Below, in pieces: positions 8,970-20,293 of a stretch of 64,000 bases of DNA. The first letter of the stretch is position 1. Each line of letters starts with the position of its first letter. The notes under the pieces were generated by a model that was given only the letters and a program-made list of their open reading frames with translations, searched no databases and was not told the DNA's origin. Where the stretch lies: assembly GCA_027623235.1 (NCBI GenBank), contig JAQBVJ010000027.1, positions 1 through 64,000 on the forward strand, in the 5' to 3' direction. The position numbers and the translations under genes are program-made. The stretch comes from Planctomycetota bacterium. Lineage in GTDB: Bacteria; Planctomycetota; Planctomycetia; Planctomycetales; Planctomycetaceae.

Positions 8970-10310
8970 ATGTTGCGGATCACCCGCGGGCTCGACCTGC
9001 CGATTACAAATGCCCCTGAGCAAAAGATTTACGACGGGCCTCCGATCCGGTCGGTCGCCCTGCTCAGCGCGGACTATTTCGGCATGAAACCGACGATGGC
9101 GGTCGCAATTGGTGATACGGTCAAACGCGGACAGTTGCTATTTGAGGATAAGAAGAATGCGGGGGTGAGGTTCACCTCGCCGGTCGCCGGCAGGGTGGCG
9201 GATGTTATCCGCGGGGCCAAGCGAGCCTTTCATTCGGTCGTCGTTGAGGTCGACGGAGACGATGAAGTCACCTTTGCCTCGTACCCCGATGTGACGGCCC
9301 TGACTCGCGAACAGGTTGTCGCGAATCTCAATGAATCCGGTTTTTGGACGGCACTTCGCACGCGGCCGTTCAGCCGGGTTCCGGGGCTCGATGAGAAGCC
9401 GCATTCTCTTTTCATTACTGCGACAGATACGAACCCGCTGTGTGCCCGACCGGAAGTGATTATTACTGAACGTGGCGACGAGTTTCGGGCCGGAGTCCAG
9501 GTGTTATCGCATCTGACAGACGGGAAAGTCTTCCTTGTCTCCTGCCCGGGTGTGACACTGCCGGGGGAAGAGCTGCCGGGAATCGACGCGATCGAAGTGG
9601 AAGGTCCACATCCGGCCGGGCTCCCCGGGACGCACATTCATTTGCTGGATCCGGTCAGCGAATCGAAAACGGTCTGGCACATTGGCTATCAGGACGTCAT
9701 CGCGATCGGCCATCTGTTCCGGACGGGCAAACTGGATTCATCACGAGTCATTTCCCTCGCCGGCCCCGGTGTGAAAAATCCGCGGCTTGTGCGAACAGTT
9801 ACGGGAGCGGCTGCGTCGGATCTCACGGACGACCAGCTCAATACGGGCGAAATGCGAGTCATTTCCGGCTCGGTCCTTTCTGGTCGGACGATGGACGCCC
9901 CGAACAATTTCCTGGGCCGATACCACGTGCAGGTTTCCGCGCTGGTGGAAGGCCGGGAACGGGAATTCCTCGGCTGGCAGAAGCCGGGATTCGATAAGTT
10001 TTCGATCAAGAGAGTTTTCGCTTCGAGCATTTTCGGGCGGAATCAGAAATACAACTTTACGACGTCGACAGGTGGCAGTCGCCGCGCGATGGTCCCGATC
10101 GGCATGTACGAAGACGTCATGCCACTCGACATTCTGCCGACGTTTCTGCTGCGTGCCCTGATCATGGGGGACACGGAACAGGCGGCCGCGCTGGGGGCTC
10201 TGGAACTCGATGAAGAGGACCTGGCCTTATGCACGTTCGTGTGTCCTGGCAAGTACGATTACGGACCACTTCTTCGTGACAACCTCACGATGATTGAGAA
10301 GGACGGATAG
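8970..10310 (+). CDS. nqrA: Na+-translocating NADH:quinone oxidoreductase subunit A
   Basis: Cytoplasmic/peripheral subunit of the sodium-pumping NQR complex. At 446 residues it matches the usual NqrA length, with the family's typical N-terminus ([10 protein letters not shown]), the LFEDKKN segment near residue 57 and the FTSPVAGRV lipoyl-like hinge near 67-75. It lacks cofactor motifs, as expected for NqrA. First gene of a six-gene operon in the canonical A-B-C-D-E-F order; nqrB starts 137 bases downstream. Confidence 0.97.
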   Translation: MLRITRGLDLPITNAPEQKIYDGPPIRSVALLSADYFGMKPTMAVAIGDTVKRGQLLFEDKKNAGVRFTSPVAGRVADVIRGAKRAFHSVVVEVDGDDEVTFASYPDVTALTREQVVANLNESGFWTALRTRPFSRVPGLDEKPHSLFITATDTNPLCARPEVIITERGDEFRAGVQVLSHLTDGKVFLVSCPGVTLPGEELPGIDAIEVEGPHPAGLPGTHIHLLDPVSESKTVWHIGYQDVIAIGHLFRTGKLDSSRVISLAGPGVKNPRLVRTVTGAAASDLTDDQLNTGEMRVISGSVLSGRTMDAPNNFLGRYHVQVSALVEGREREFLGWQKPGFDKFSIKRVFASSIFGRNQKYNFTTSTGGSRRAMVPIGMYEDVMPLDILPTFLLRALIMGDTEQAAALGALELDEEDLALCTFVCPGKYDYGPLLRDNLTMIEKDG

Positions 10311-10447
10311 CCCGGACGGGATTCAGACGGCTCGGGGGCACCTGGACTCGCCTCCGGTCCACAGACATTGCTGAGTGTTTTTCGATCATTCAACCAGATT
10401 CCGAGCGACAGCTCGAATAAACCGCACGTGCGGTTCGAAAGACAGAC

Positions 10448-11692
10448 ATGAAGCCGCTGAGACGGTTACTCGACAGCATTCATCCTCACGTTGCTGAGGG
10501 AGGGAAGCTGCGCGTCGCCTATCCGCTCTACGAGGCACTGGATACGTTCCTGTACTCGCCGGGCGACGTGACGAAAGGTCCCTCGCACATTCGCGATGCG
10601 ATGGATCTGAAGCGAATGATGGGCACGGTCGTGCTGGCTCTGGGCCCCTGCATTCTGATGGCGATGTGGAATACCGGTTATCAGGCCAACCTGGCGATCG
10701 AACATCTCCGTATCGACACAGCCGGCCTGGATAACTGGCGATACCCGATTATCGAAGCGCTGGGTGTCGGCTTTGCCTCGACGAGCATGATTGCGAATTT
10801 CGTCCACGGTGCTCTGTACTTCCTGCCTGTCTTTCTGGTGACTCAGATCGCCGGCGGGTTCTGGGAAGTCGTCTTCGCGACAATTCGCAAACACGAAGTC
10901 AACGAGGGATTTCTTGTTACTGGGATGCTGTTTCCTCTCACACTACCCCCGGATATTCCGCTGTGGCAGGTCGCGATCGGGATCAGCTTTGGCGTTGTCA
11001 TCGGCAAGGAAGTGTTTGGGGGCACCGGCCGAAACTTCCTGAATCCCGCTTTGACAGCCCGAGCATTTCTGTACTTCGCCTACCCGATCAGTATGTCGGG
11101 TGCCTCTGTCTGGACGGCTGGCTTTACTGCGGAGGGCCACAGCCAGGCGACTCCACTCGGAGCCATTCCCGACGCAAGCATTGCCAGCGTTCAGGAACTG
11201 GGGATGGGGGTCTTGAAAGAGACCTGGTTTGACTCGTTCCTTGGATGTGTGCAGGGTTCGATGGGAGAAACGTCGACTCTGGCGTGCCTCATCGGTGCGG
11301 CCATTCTGATCGGAACCGGCATCGGTTCGTGGCGGATCATGGCCGGAGTTCTCATTGGTGCTATCGGATTCGGATTCATTCTCAATGTGATCGGCAGCGA
11401 CACCAACCCGATGATGCTGATGCCCTGGTACTGGCACCTGGTCGTGGGCGGGTTTGCGTTTGGCACAGTCTTCATGGCGACCGATCCGGTTTCTGCCGCG
11501 ATGACTGAAACCGGCAAGTGGATTTACGGCATCCTGATTGGCTTTGTGACGATTCTGATTCGCGTGCTGAATCCGGCTTATGCCGAGGGAATCATGCTGG
11601 CGATTCTGTTTGGCAATGTGTTTGCTCCTCTGATCGACTACTACGTCGTGCAGGCCAACATTAAACGAAGGCAGGCCCGCAATGCAGAATGA
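10448..11692 (+). CDS. nqrB: Na+-translocating NADH:quinone oxidoreductase subunit B
   Basis: Integral membrane NqrB/RnfD-family subunit (414 residues, about ten hydrophobic helices). The conserved [15 protein letters not shown] segment near residues 270-284 carries the threonine that covalently binds FMN by phosphoester linkage in characterised NqrB. NqrB also binds riboflavin and forms much of the sodium and quinone path. The 3' end overlaps nqrC by 11 bases, indicating translational coupling. Confidence 0.97.
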   Translation: MKPLRRLLDSIHPHVAEGGKLRVAYPLYEALDTFLYSPGDVTKGPSHIRDAMDLKRMMGTVVLALGPCILMAMWNTGYQANLAIEHLRIDTAGLDNWRYPIIEALGVGFASTSMIANFVHGALYFLPVFLVTQIAGGFWEVVFATIRKHEVNEGFLVTGMLFPLTLPPDIPLWQVAIGISFGVVIGKEVFGGTGRNFLNPALTARAFLYFAYPISMSGASVWTAGFTAEGHSQATPLGAIPDASIASVQELGMGVLKETWFDSFLGCVQGSMGETSTLACLIGAAILIGTGIGSWRIMAGVLIGAIGFGFILNVIGSDTNPMMLMPWYWHLVVGGFAFGTVFMATDPVSAAMTETGKWIYGILIGFVTILIRVLNPAYAEGIMLAILFGNVFAPLIDYYVVQANIKRRQARNAE

Positions 11693-12500
11693 CGCCAGAA
11701 GGACGTTCATGGTTGCCGGCACGCTGTGCCTGGTCTGCTCGGTGCTGGTCTCGACGGCCGCTGTGATGCTGCGTCCGGCTCAGCAGGAAAACCAGCGGCT
11801 CGACGTGCAGAAAAATATTCTGGAAGTCGCCGGAATCTACGATGAAGCCAGGCCGATCGGAGCTCAGTTTGACGAAAACTGGAAGAAGCTCGTCGTCCTC
11901 GGTCACATGCCTGGCGGAAAACCCAACGGCGAGTATCTCAACAGAAAAGAGGCCGCCGAGGCAGGCATCGACTTTGCGACGTTCGACTCACGCAAGGCCG
12001 TCAAAAGCGAAAAACTGAGCACGGAAATCAAAGGCGGAGCCCTGCCTCAGATCGCGAGACGCTCGCACTACATGTTCGTTTACGAAATCCGTGGCGACGG
12101 TAAAGACGCTCCGCTCGACACGATCATCCTGCCGATTTATGGCAAGGGACTGTGGTCAACGCTGTACGGCTTCATTTCTCTTGAGCCGGACTGTGAGACA
12201 ATTTCCGGAATCACTTTCTACGAGCATGGTGAGACGCCAGGGCTTGGCGGCGAGGTCGAAAACAAAGCCTGGAAAGCTTCCTGGATCGGGAAAAAGGCCT
12301 TCCAGGACGGTGATTACTCAACGCCAGCGATTTCCGTCGTTAAAGGGAAAGCCAGTGACGATAGTCAGATCGACGGACTCAGCGGCGCGACGATCACCTC
12401 CAAAGGGGTCAATGATCTCGTGAAATACTGGCTTGGTCCCGACGCGTTTGGTCCGTACCTCGACCGGGTTCGCGCTCAGCAGAACCCGCAGGCAGAGTGA
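11682..12500 (+). CDS. nqrC: Na+-translocating NADH:quinone oxidoreductase subunit C
   Basis: FMN-binding NqrC of 272 residues: one N-terminal membrane anchor (about residues 8-28), then a periplasmic domain with the FMN attachment motif SGAT at residues 234-237, where the threonine is the covalent FMN site in known NqrC. The preceding [10 protein letters not shown] region is also typical. Starts inside the end of nqrB and ends 6 bases before nqrD. Confidence 0.97.
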   Translation: MQNDARRTFMVAGTLCLVCSVLVSTAAVMLRPAQQENQRLDVQKNILEVAGIYDEARPIGAQFDENWKKLVVLGHMPGGKPNGEYLNRKEAAEAGIDFATFDSRKAVKSEKLSTEIKGGALPQIARRSHYMFVYEIRGDGKDAPLDTIILPIYGKGLWSTLYGFISLEPDCETISGITFYEHGETPGLGGEVENKAWKASWIGKKAFQDGDYSTPAISVVKGKASDDSQIDGLSGATITSKGVNDLVKYWLGPDAFGPYLDRVRAQQNPQAE

Positions 12501-12506
12501 ACCAGC

Positions 12507-13127
12507 ATGGCGAAAGAAACCAACAAAGATGTTTTCCTTGAGCCGATCTTTCGGAAGAATCCGATCGGTCTGCTGGTGCTTGGGATCTGCTCGGCGCTCG
12601 CAGTCACGACGAAACTTGAGACGGCGGTCGCTATGTCGATTGCTGTCACTCTTGTGACCGGCCTGTCGAGTTTCGCAATCTCGCAGATTCGAACGACGAT
12701 TCCCTACAGCATTCGAATTATCGTTCAGATGACGGTGATCGCGACGCTGGTGATCCTCGTCGATCAGTTTCTCAAAGCGTACTTTTTCGACGTCAGCAAG
12801 CAGATGTCTGTCTTTGTCGGGCTGATCATTACGAACTGCATCGTCATGGGTCGGGCCGAGGGTTATGCAATGAGCAACGACCCCGCAAAAAGTTTCTGGG
12901 ACGGTGTTGGTAACGGTGTCGGGTACAGCGTTGTGCTGCTGCTCGTGGCGTTTTTCCGCGAACTGTTGGGCAGTGGCAGAATCTACGGCATCGAGGTACT
13001 TAAAACCGGCGCGGATGGCTGGTATGTACCGAACGGCCTGATGCTGCTTCCGCCAAGTGCGTTTTTCCTGATCGCCTTTTTTATCTGGGGTGTTCGGACC
13101 TGGGACAAGAAACAGGTTGGGAAGTAA
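12507..13127 (+). CDS. nqrD: Na+-translocating NADH:quinone oxidoreductase subunit D
   Basis: Integral membrane subunit of 206 residues with about six helices. The conserved [14 protein letters not shown] segment holds the cysteine that, with its counterpart in NqrE, coordinates the membrane-embedded iron centre in characterised complexes. Located 6 bases after nqrC and 63 bases before nqrE. Confidence 0.97.
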   Translation: MAKETNKDVFLEPIFRKNPIGLLVLGICSALAVTTKLETAVAMSIAVTLVTGLSSFAISQIRTTIPYSIRIIVQMTVIATLVILVDQFLKAYFFDVSKQMSVFVGLIITNCIVMGRAEGYAMSNDPAKSFWDGVGNGVGYSVVLLLVAFFRELLGSGRIYGIEVLKTGADGWYVPNGLMLLPPSAFFLIAFFIWGVRTWDKKQVGK

Positions 13128-13190
13128 CCCGGTCGACTGAGATCACAGATTCGTTCGTTTTCGAGTTAACTACAAAGCGAGGATGCCTGG

Positions 13191-13802
13191 ATGGGTGGCA
13201 GCTTCAGCATATTCATGACGTCCTGCTTCAGCGAGAACATGGCTCTCGCCTTCTTTCTGGGCATGTGCACGTTCTTAGCCATGTCAAAGGAAGTCAAAGC
13301 CGCTGTCGGGCTGGGAGCGGCCGTGATCGTGATTCAGCTGATCACGATTCCGGTCAACAATTTGATCTATCAGTACCTGCTGAACGAAGGGGCTCTCAGC
13401 CAGTTTCTGGGGGCGAGCTTCTCCAGCGTTGATTTGCGATTTGTCGGCCTGATCAGCTACATCGGGACGATCGCCGCGATGGTTCAGATTCTGGAAATGG
13501 CCCTCGAAAAATACGTCCCGGCTCTGCACGCTCAACTCGGTATCTTCCTGCCGCTCATCACAGTGAACTGCGCGATCCTGGGTGGAACGCTGTTTATGGT
13601 TGAGCGGGACTACAACTTCAGCCAGAGCGTCGTTTTCGCACTGGGATCGGGAATCGGCTGGGCTCTGGCGATCGCCGCCCTGGCCGGTATTCGAGAGAAA
13701 CTGCGGTACAGCGACGTCCCCGAAGGGCTACGTGGGCTGGGGATCACATTCATCGTGACAGGTCTGATGGCGATGGCCTTCATGGGCCTTGGCGGAATGT
13801 GA
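13191..13802 (+). CDS. nqrE: Na+-translocating NADH:quinone oxidoreductase subunit E
   Basis: Integral membrane subunit homologous to NqrD, 203 residues and about six helices. The N-terminal [13 protein letters not shown] and later [12 protein letters not shown] segments are family signatures; the latter contains the cysteine equivalent to that in NqrD, in inverted topology. The C-terminus [20 protein letters not shown] is also typical. Confidence 0.97.
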   Translation: MGGSFSIFMTSCFSENMALAFFLGMCTFLAMSKEVKAAVGLGAAVIVIQLITIPVNNLIYQYLLNEGALSQFLGASFSSVDLRFVGLISYIGTIAAMVQILEMALEKYVPALHAQLGIFLPLITVNCAILGGTLFMVERDYNFSQSVVFALGSGIGWALAIAALAGIREKLRYSDVPEGLRGLGITFIVTGLMAMAFMGLGGM

Positions 13803-13863
13803 CCCTGCCAGAAGAACTCACCGCAGAACGTCAAACTGACGGTTAAGACAGACGGACTCAGTT

Positions 13864-15081
13864 ATGGAAATTCTCCTTGGCGTTTCGATGTTCACGGGCA
13901 TTGTGCTGGCCCTTGTGTTCGTCATTCTGAAGGCCCGGGAAGTTCTCGTTCCCACCGGCAATGTGACAATCGTCGTTAACGAGCAGAAAACGATTCAGGT
14001 TCCCGCCGGCGGAAAGCTTCTCGGGGCACTGGCCAGCGAAGGCATCTTTGTGAGCTCAGCCTGCGGCGGCGGTGGCACGTGTGCTCAGTGCAAAGTCAAC
14101 GTCCACTCGGGTGGCGGCGAGATCCTTCAGACCGAACGCGGACACATCTCCAAACGTGAGGCCCGCAGTGGCAGCCGTTTGTCGTGTCAGGTTCCTGTCA
14201 AGCAGGACATGACCGTCGAGGTGCCTGAAGAGGCACTCGAAACGAAGAAATGGGAATGCGAAGTCATTTCCAACCACAACGTCGCGACGTTCATTAAAGA
14301 ATTCAAACTGGGACTACCGGAAGGCGAGCAGGTTAACTTCAAATCCGGCGGCTTCATTCAGATTGAGGTGCCTCCTCACGAAATTCACTACAAGGATTTC
14401 GACATTGAGGAAAAGTTCCACGAGGACTGGGACAAATTCAACATCTGGCAGTACGTGTCCAAGGTCGATGAGGAAGTCGTGCGAGCGTACTCGATGGCCA
14501 ACTACCCGGGCGAAAAGGGCATCATCATGCTCAACGTGCGGGTTGCTTCGCCACCGCCCAGGGCTCCCGAAGGCACGCCGCCTGGAAAGGTTTCCTCGTA
14601 CATCTTCAGTAAGAAACCGGGCGACAAAGTCACGATCTCCGGTCCGTACGGCGAGTTCTTCATCAACGACAGCGATGCCGAGATGGTCTACATCGGTGGT
14701 GGAGCCGGCATGGCTCCGCTTCGGTCACACATCTTTGAGCTGTTTAAAAACCGCAAGACCGACCGCAAGGTCTCTTACTGGTACGGTGGCCGCAGCGCCC
14801 GAGAGTTGTTTTATATCGACCACTTTCGGGACATCGAAAAGGACTTCCCGAACTTCAAGTTCAACATCGCTCTGTCCGACGCGCTGCCGGAAGACAACTG
14901 GACCGGCTACACGGGCTTCATTCATCAGGTCGTGCTTGACAACTACCTGAAGGACCATCCGGCTCCGGAAGACATTGAGTATTATCTCTGCGGCCCGCCG
15001 ATGATGAACTCGGCCGTGTTCAAAATGCTCGACGATCTTGGTGTTGAGCCTGGGAATATTCGCTTCGACGATTTTGGCTGA
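13864..15081 (+). CDS. nqrF: Na+-translocating NADH:quinone oxidoreductase subunit F
   Basis: Electron-input subunit that oxidises NADH. At 405 residues it has an N-terminal membrane helix (about 3-22), a ferredoxin-type 2Fe-2S domain with cysteines at 67, 73, 76 and 108, an FAD-binding motif [11 protein letters not shown], and an NADH-binding domain with [13 protein letters not shown]. All ligands are present, so the complex is predicted functional. Last gene of the operon; no clear hairpin terminator follows. Confidence 0.97.
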   Translation: MEILLGVSMFTGIVLALVFVILKAREVLVPTGNVTIVVNEQKTIQVPAGGKLLGALASEGIFVSSACGGGGTCAQCKVNVHSGGGEILQTERGHISKREARSGSRLSCQVPVKQDMTVEVPEEALETKKWECEVISNHNVATFIKEFKLGLPEGEQVNFKSGGFIQIEVPPHEIHYKDFDIEEKFHEDWDKFNIWQYVSKVDEEVVRAYSMANYPGEKGIIMLNVRVASPPPRAPEGTPPGKVSSYIFSKKPGDKVTISGPYGEFFINDSDAEMVYIGGGAGMAPLRSHIFELFKNRKTDRKVSYWYGGRSARELFYIDHFRDIEKDFPNFKFNIALSDALPEDNWTGYTGFIHQVVLDNYLKDHPAPEDIEYYLCGPPMMNSAVFKMLDDLGVEPGNIRFDDFG

Positions 15082-15289
15082 TCGCGTCCGGGTCACGACC
15101 AGCTTCGCGGGTGGCTTCGGGCAAAGCACGGCTGTCTCACGAAAGTCGTTCGCCCTTGCGATTGGTTCGAGTTAATTTGGCGATTCCAGACCTGTCGTGT
15201 CAGCAGGCCTGGCGGCTCCTGTCAGTTTCTCCCGCTGTTTCCGGTATCGAGAATCTTCAGGTGACCTGTTCGAATCAAAGGTGCTCACG

Positions 15290-16249
15290 ATGAATCGACT
15301 GCTCCTTCTGCTTCCCGTTCTGCTGATCACTTCCCCGGTCGCTGCAGAGGAACTTTCCCGAGAGGCGATGAATCTGATCTTCCGCCTTGAGACAGCGCGG
15401 GCGTGGACGGCTCATGTTGCGATTCTTAAGCCGATTGCTGAGGCGCGGCAGAAAGCGTCCTACGCCGCACCGGCTCTTCGACGGTACATAAAGGACACGA
15501 AAGGGCGAACGTGCGGCTCCGGAATCGCACATTACTACGCAGTCATGGCGCTGGCATCGGTCGAAAACGGAAACGACGGACTGCAGACGTACGTCGATTC
15601 CGCAAAGAAGACCGGCATCACAAATCCCGCTCGCGTTTTTGCCGTCAAGCTCATCGACGAAAAGGGCTTCGTACCGCTGTTTGACGGAACATCGCTGAAA
15701 GGCTGGGAGGGCAAGGAGAGCGTCTTTCGTGTCCAGGACAAAGCGATCGTGGCGGGAAACCTCAAATCGAAAATCCCCAACAACGAATTTCTCTGTACCG
15801 AAAAGACGTATTCGAATTTCGAACTGCGGCTCCAGGCAAAGCTCATCGGCGAGGGGAAAAACGCCGGCATCCAGTTCCGCTCGAAACGGATTCCCGATCA
15901 CCACGAAGTCATCGGCTATCAGGCTGACATTGGCGTTTCAGGAACAGACCACTCGATCTGGGGAGCTCTCTATGATGAGTCCCGCCGGCGGAAGTTCCTT
16001 GCGGAGGGCGATCAGGAACCGCTGAAGAAGGCCGTCAAAGTCGGGGACTGGAACGACTTCGTGATTCGTTGCGAGGGTGCTCATATTCAAATCTGGGTCA
16101 ACAAGATTCAGACCGTCGACTACACCGAACAGGAAGCCGACATTGCCGACAGCGGAATTATCGGCGTGCAGATTCACAGCGGTCCGCCAGCCGAGGCCTG
16201 GTACCGAAACATCCGGATTCGCGAGCTGAAGCCCGCCGCCTCGAAATGA
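15290..16249 (+). CDS. Secreted DUF1080 (3-keto-disaccharide hydrolase-type) protein
   Basis: Exported protein of 319 residues. The ATG at 15290 begins a clear signal peptide (MNRLLLLLPVLLITSPVAA). The C-terminal half is a concanavalin-like DUF1080 domain recognised by the PLFDGTSLKGW opening, the NAGIQFRSKR strand and the WNDFVIRCEGAHIQIWVNK segment. DUF1080 proteins are abundant in planctomycetes and some are 3-keto-disaccharide hydrolases in polysaccharide breakdown. The first 120 residues form a helical region of unknown role. Stands alone between the nqr operon and the giant membrane protein. Confidence 0.88.
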   Translation: MNRLLLLLPVLLITSPVAAEELSREAMNLIFRLETARAWTAHVAILKPIAEARQKASYAAPALRRYIKDTKGRTCGSGIAHYYAVMALASVENGNDGLQTYVDSAKKTGITNPARVFAVKLIDEKGFVPLFDGTSLKGWEGKESVFRVQDKAIVAGNLKSKIPNNEFLCTEKTYSNFELRLQAKLIGEGKNAGIQFRSKRIPDHHEVIGYQADIGVSGTDHSIWGALYDESRRRKFLAEGDQEPLKKAVKVGDWNDFVIRCEGAHIQIWVNKIQTVDYTEQEADIADSGIIGVQIHSGPPAEAWYRNIRIRELKPAASK

Positions 16250-16361
16250 GCCGCGAAAACATCGCACGGAAGGAAGCCTGGCTTTTTCTTCTTGTCTGTG
16301 ATTTGAGTGGCCCGTCGAACCTGCACCAACTGGCTGGACGCTTTGAACTCAGGCATTGGCC

Positions 16362-19300
16362 ATGACCGACCAGGACAAGATGCCGACGCCTGATGCACCG
16401 ATTGTTGATCTCGATTCCAGTGCGGCAGCACTCGCTCGCGACATTCAGCAGTTTCAACGTCGAGGCCCGTCTGATCTGGCGGATCAGCTCGCGATGCTGG
16501 TCGATCTTGAAGAGCGGGCGATCGACCTGACATCGATGTCAGAAGATGGCGAGCTGAAAACGCTTTCGGCCGGTGCCATCCTCGCCGTCCTGGATCACTG
16601 GGAGCGGCTTTGCCGACGACTTGGCGGCGACGAATCGGCCAACGAATGTCGTGTGGTGGTTCGGTCCGCAGTCGAGGAAGCCGCCGCCGAGTGGGATCGT
16701 TCGATCGTCCGGTCGACGGAGACGACAGCGGTTGAAGACCTCTTCCGCAGTCAACTGCAGAGTGTGCAGTTGCAGCTGGACATCAACCGCCGGATCGGTC
16801 GGTCGGAGGCCGCAGAGCAGCAGCTTGGCGAGGCGCGGGCCTGGCTGCGGGAAGAAATCCTCAGACAGTCCGACAGAAACATGCCGAGGAACGAGCAGCT
16901 CGACGTGTGGTCGCGTTTTGTCGCGGATCAGTGCGACTCGGTGGTCACTTCGATCGATGACCTCGCACCGGAAGTGGCCATCCGCCAGATCGACACCGTG
17001 AGTGAGGCAGCAAAGTGGTACCTCGCCAAAGTCGATAAACGACGTTGTGCCGAGACGAAGCGGATTAAACGCAAGCTTGCGCGACTGCGGGCCGAGCGGC
17101 AGGAGCGACAGGTTCTGGCGCGAATGGAAGCGAAGTTCGGACGACGCTTTGCCGGCTTCGTCGAGCGGCTTGTGCTGGTGCTCATTCTTTTCGTGCTCGT
17201 ACTGATGACGATCGAGTGGACGGTCAAACTTTCCGAAACGACGCTTTACTGGTTTGCCATCGCCGACGGTGCCGCATGTGCCGTTTTCCTCATGGAGTTC
17301 TTCACGAAGTTCTCGCTGGTCGAAGGCCGCTGGGCCTGGTTTCGTCGGCACCTGTTTGTCGATCTGATTCCGTCGATTCCGATTGGCCTGCTGACAGCGG
17401 GTCTGGCAGATTCAGGCGACGTGATTCGCGCCGGGCGGCTGGCGCGGTTTCTGCGGCTGCCACGACTCGCGCGATACGTGAAACTTCTTCGGCCGCTGAT
17501 TCGCATTTTTCGAGCTCTGGGCCTGATGGCTCGCGGCATCGACCGGGTCGTGCGTCAGTTCGGGCGAACGCTCAACTGCAACGTCATCCTGTATCCCAAC
17601 CAGGCCGAGCTGGCACAGTACGAACGGCGGCGGCCGGAACCCGACGCGGAACATTCGCGTCTGTGGCGACGGGTGAGGGAAGAGTGGGGACGGCTGCTTG
17701 CGGACGCGAGCGACGACGATCGCAAACTCATCGCCTCCGCGCGGATCGATGTTCTCCGCAGTGCCGTCGACATCAAGTCGATTGAGTTTGAGGAAGGCTC
17801 CGGCGCGAAGGCGGGAGTCCACGACATCCCGGCAGAGGCACTCCTCGACAACTTCGAATCGCTCGACGCCGAGTCTGCTGAGGCAACGCTCGGCGAGTCG
17901 ATTGTTGCTCAGCTGGGCAGCATCATTAAAACGCTCTCAATGGGACCGATCCGGATCCTGCCGATCATTCGACAGTGCATCCCGAAGGGAGCCCGCGGGA
18001 TGACCGATGCGGAAGCCGTCGCACAATCGTCGCGGATGACCGCGGCCTTTCTGCGGAAGTTTCACGATATCTGGTTCTGGTTTGCTGATCTGTACGGCAC
18101 CGTGACTCCGTCGCAGTTCATCGACCGAATCGGCGGCATGCTCGTCAAGAGTTCCTCACGGCCGGCGTACCGGCTCGTCATGTTCGGCGGCCTGTTGTTG
18201 CTGATGGAGGGCGTTCTGACGGTCATCCGATTCGACGCACTGGCGAATGTTCGTGAGACGATCGCCGGCTATGTCGGGACGACGGTCATGATTCTGGGAA
18301 GCGTCTGCTTCCTGGTGCTTGGCCTGGGGATCTGGCTGCAGCGGGTTGCCAAGGAGTCAACCGATTTTTATCGACGCTCTGTGCAGGCTCAGTTTCTTTC
18401 GCTGACCGACTCGATTCGCGCCGGCCATCTGGCCCGTGATGCAGGGATTCTCTATGAGCGGGTCCTCAAGGCCGACTGGCCGGAAGAAGACTCTCGGCCT
18501 GACGAAGAGAAGATTTCCGACGTGGTGGCGAGGCTGCAGCGATCGATCGTCCGCTCGCCCGAAACCGATGACGCGATCGCTCGGCACCCGTTCCTCGACC
18601 GGCTGATGCTGCTTTATCGAGACTGGCTTGACGGCGGCATGTTCACGGACAGCGACACACGAACGACGAATCAGCTGCTGGGAAATACGGCGCTGCGGCA
18701 ACTGCTGCTGACCTCGAACCGGGTTTCGAAGAAGCAGTTGAAGAAGCTTCAAGTTCTCGATCTGGAGCAGCAGAAATCCCTGCTCAAAGGGCCGTATCTG
18801 TGGTTCAGTTTCGTGTCGCAGTCGGTCGCCCATTCGGTTGCGTACCTCCTGGTCAACTACAACCGCAAAGCGATCCCGGTTCACGAACGGGAGTATTCGC
18901 CGAAAGAAGCTCGGCAGGCATTTCACGGCTGGCTGTCTCAGTCAGACACGTTGGACGTTGAGAAAAAACGCGTTTCGATCGACGAATCGAAATACGTCAC
19001 GACAGCGTTCACGGCGATGCATTTTCTTGACACCGACCCGGTTCGCGATCGCGGAGTCGAACAACAGTTCGGACAGGAAGTGTTTGAGCGGCTCGAACAT
19101 GACCGCAGTCTGCTGATCCGTCGCGTCTTCGGCTCGCTGCCGATGCACGAGCAGCCACGCAGTCGGCGCGTCGTGAATCTGTATTCGGTTTACGAGGACT
19201 GGATTGCTCACGGGCGAGTCTTCCTGATTCCGTGGTTCCTGTTTTTGCTCACGCTGAAAGGGTTCTGGCGGCTGATCGGCTGGATTTATCGAGCCGTGCA

Positions 19301-20168
19301 GGAGATCCGGAATCCGGAGCGGCGCACCGCGCGGCTCGACGCCACTCACGCGGACTTCCGTGTCGCGGTGAGAAAGATCGAGCGGATCCGCGGGCCAGTC
19401 GCGCAGGCGTGCGGCCGCTTGCGATCGATGTTCGACCCGGCCTGGCTCGGAACGCCCCTTCCCAATGAGACGGACACTCAACTTCGCGGCGCGGACATGC
19501 GTGCGGATCTGCCGTTTCTTGATGCGGGACCTCACTTCGAACGGGCGCTGCAGAAAGAGCGGCGGCGATCGGAAGAAAGCATGTGGCGACTGGAGAAAGT
19601 CATTGAAGGGGGCCTGCTGGAGCGGCTCGCACGGCAACGGAATCTCGACGCGGGCGCGTTCACATCGAGGCAGCATCTTCGAGTGGCCGCGATCGCCATC
19701 CACGGCGACCTGAATCGAGTCCGCAGCCAGCTCTTCGCGCGGGCACTGCTGTCAGAGGTCTTTCAAACGACTCAAGCGGAACCGACCTGGCTCGACCGGT
19801 TCAACTGCCGGCTGCCGCTCCGGCGGGCATTCGCTCGCTACTGGCAGACGCACAGCAGCGAAGACGAAGCCGCGCGCCGCTCGGCCTGGCGTTCAACTCT
19901 GCTCAATGAAAACGGAGTCGCCGACGCGCTGCGAGCCTGGGGTGAACACGGCGACGACGTTGAACGCGAAGGCGAACGCTGCCTGGGCGAACTGCTCATC
20001 CACCCCGACCGGATCACCGAGCAACTGCTGACGCTGCGGATGGTGCAGACGCTGACGCTGCTCGACATCCTGCACTACCGCCAGCAGATTCACTCGCTGG
20101 GGCAGTACGGCGAGGCCGAGAACGAGCCAACCCTGCGCTGGGGCGAGACGGCCTCGGAAAGCGAGTGA
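16362..20168 (+). CDS. Giant membrane protein with voltage-sensor-like S1-S4 segment
   Basis: Product of 1268 residues, no full-length family recognised. Residues 1-260 are soluble and helical, ending in a charged coiled-coil-like stretch (228-260). A four-helix unit follows: about 266-287, 295-316 (D302, E312), 330-347 (D334) and 353-386. The last has basic residues at 356, 359, 362, 365, 368, 371, 374 and 377, exactly every third position, the hallmark of an S4 voltage sensor. No S5-pore-S6 or TVGYG-type filter follows; residues 400-600 are soluble. Two more helices lie at about 603-622 and 637-658, another at about 952-975, and the rest is soluble and helical. The ATG at 16362 is preferred over the TTG at 16356. 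Possibly a voltage-sensing or ion_trans-derived protein; function unknown. Confidence 0.85.
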   Translation: MTDQDKMPTPDAPIVDLDSSAAALARDIQQFQRRGPSDLADQLAMLVDLEERAIDLTSMSEDGELKTLSAGAILAVLDHWERLCRRLGGDESANECRVVVRSAVEEAAAEWDRSIVRSTETTAVEDLFRSQLQSVQLQLDINRRIGRSEAAEQQLGEARAWLREEILRQSDRNMPRNEQLDVWSRFVADQCDSVVTSIDDLAPEVAIRQIDTVSEAAKWYLAKVDKRRCAETKRIKRKLARLRAERQERQVLARMEAKFGRRFAGFVERLVLVLILFVLVLMTIEWTVKLSETTLYWFAIADGAACAVFLMEFFTKFSLVEGRWAWFRRHLFVDLIPSIPIGLLTAGLADSGDVIRAGRLARFLRLPRLARYVKLLRPLIRIFRALGLMARGIDRVVRQFGRTLNCNVILYPNQAELAQYERRRPEPDAEHSRLWRRVREEWGRLLADASDDDRKLIASARIDVLRSAVDIKSIEFEEGSGAKAGVHDIPAEALLDNFESLDAESAEATLGESIVAQLGSIIKTLSMGPIRILPIIRQCIPKGARGMTDAEAVAQSSRMTAAFLRKFHDIWFWFADLYGTVTPSQFIDRIGGMLVKSSSRPAYRLVMFGGLLLLMEGVLTVIRFDALANVRETIAGYVGTTVMILGSVCFLVLGLGIWLQRVAKESTDFYRRSVQAQFLSLTDSIRAGHLARDAGILYERVLKADWPEEDSRPDEEKISDVVARLQRSIVRSPETDDAIARHPFLDRLMLLYRDWLDGGMFTDSDTRTTNQLLGNTALRQLLLTSNRVSKKQLKKLQVLDLEQQKSLLKGPYLWFSFVSQSVAHSVAYLLVNYNRKAIPVHEREYSPKEARQAFHGWLSQSDTLDVEKKRVSIDESKYVTTAFTAMHFLDTDPVRDRGVEQQFGQEVFERLEHDRSLLIRRVFGSLPMHEQPRSRRVVNLYSVYEDWIAHGRVFLIPWFLFLLTLKGFWRLIGWIYRAVQEIRNPERRTARLDATHADFRVAVRKIERIRGPVAQACGRLRSMFDPAWLGTPLPNETDTQLRGADMRADLPFLDAGPHFERALQKERRRSEESMWRLEKVIEGGLLERLARQRNLDAGAFTSRQHLRVAAIAIHGDLNRVRSQLFARALLSEVFQTTQAEPTWLDRFNCRLPLRRAFARYWQTHSSEDEAARRSAWRSTLLNENGVADALRAWGEHGDDVEREGERCLGELLIHPDRITEQLLTLRMVQTLTLLDILHYRQQIHSLGQYGEAENEPTLRWGETASESE

Positions 20169-20293
20169 GGAAGCTTCGCCCTCCCGTAACGCGTTTTTCG
20201 TTACGACGACTGATGTTCGGTCGGATCCAGATCGTGCTACACTGATCGCCCGCCTCATTGACTCGCTCCCGAATCTCCGCCTCGGAGCCACCG

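Noticed and set aside
16362..20168. Classical voltage-gated ion channel
   Set aside because: No S5-P-loop-S6 or selectivity-filter sequence follows the S4-like helix, so it is reported as a voltage-sensor-like protein instead.
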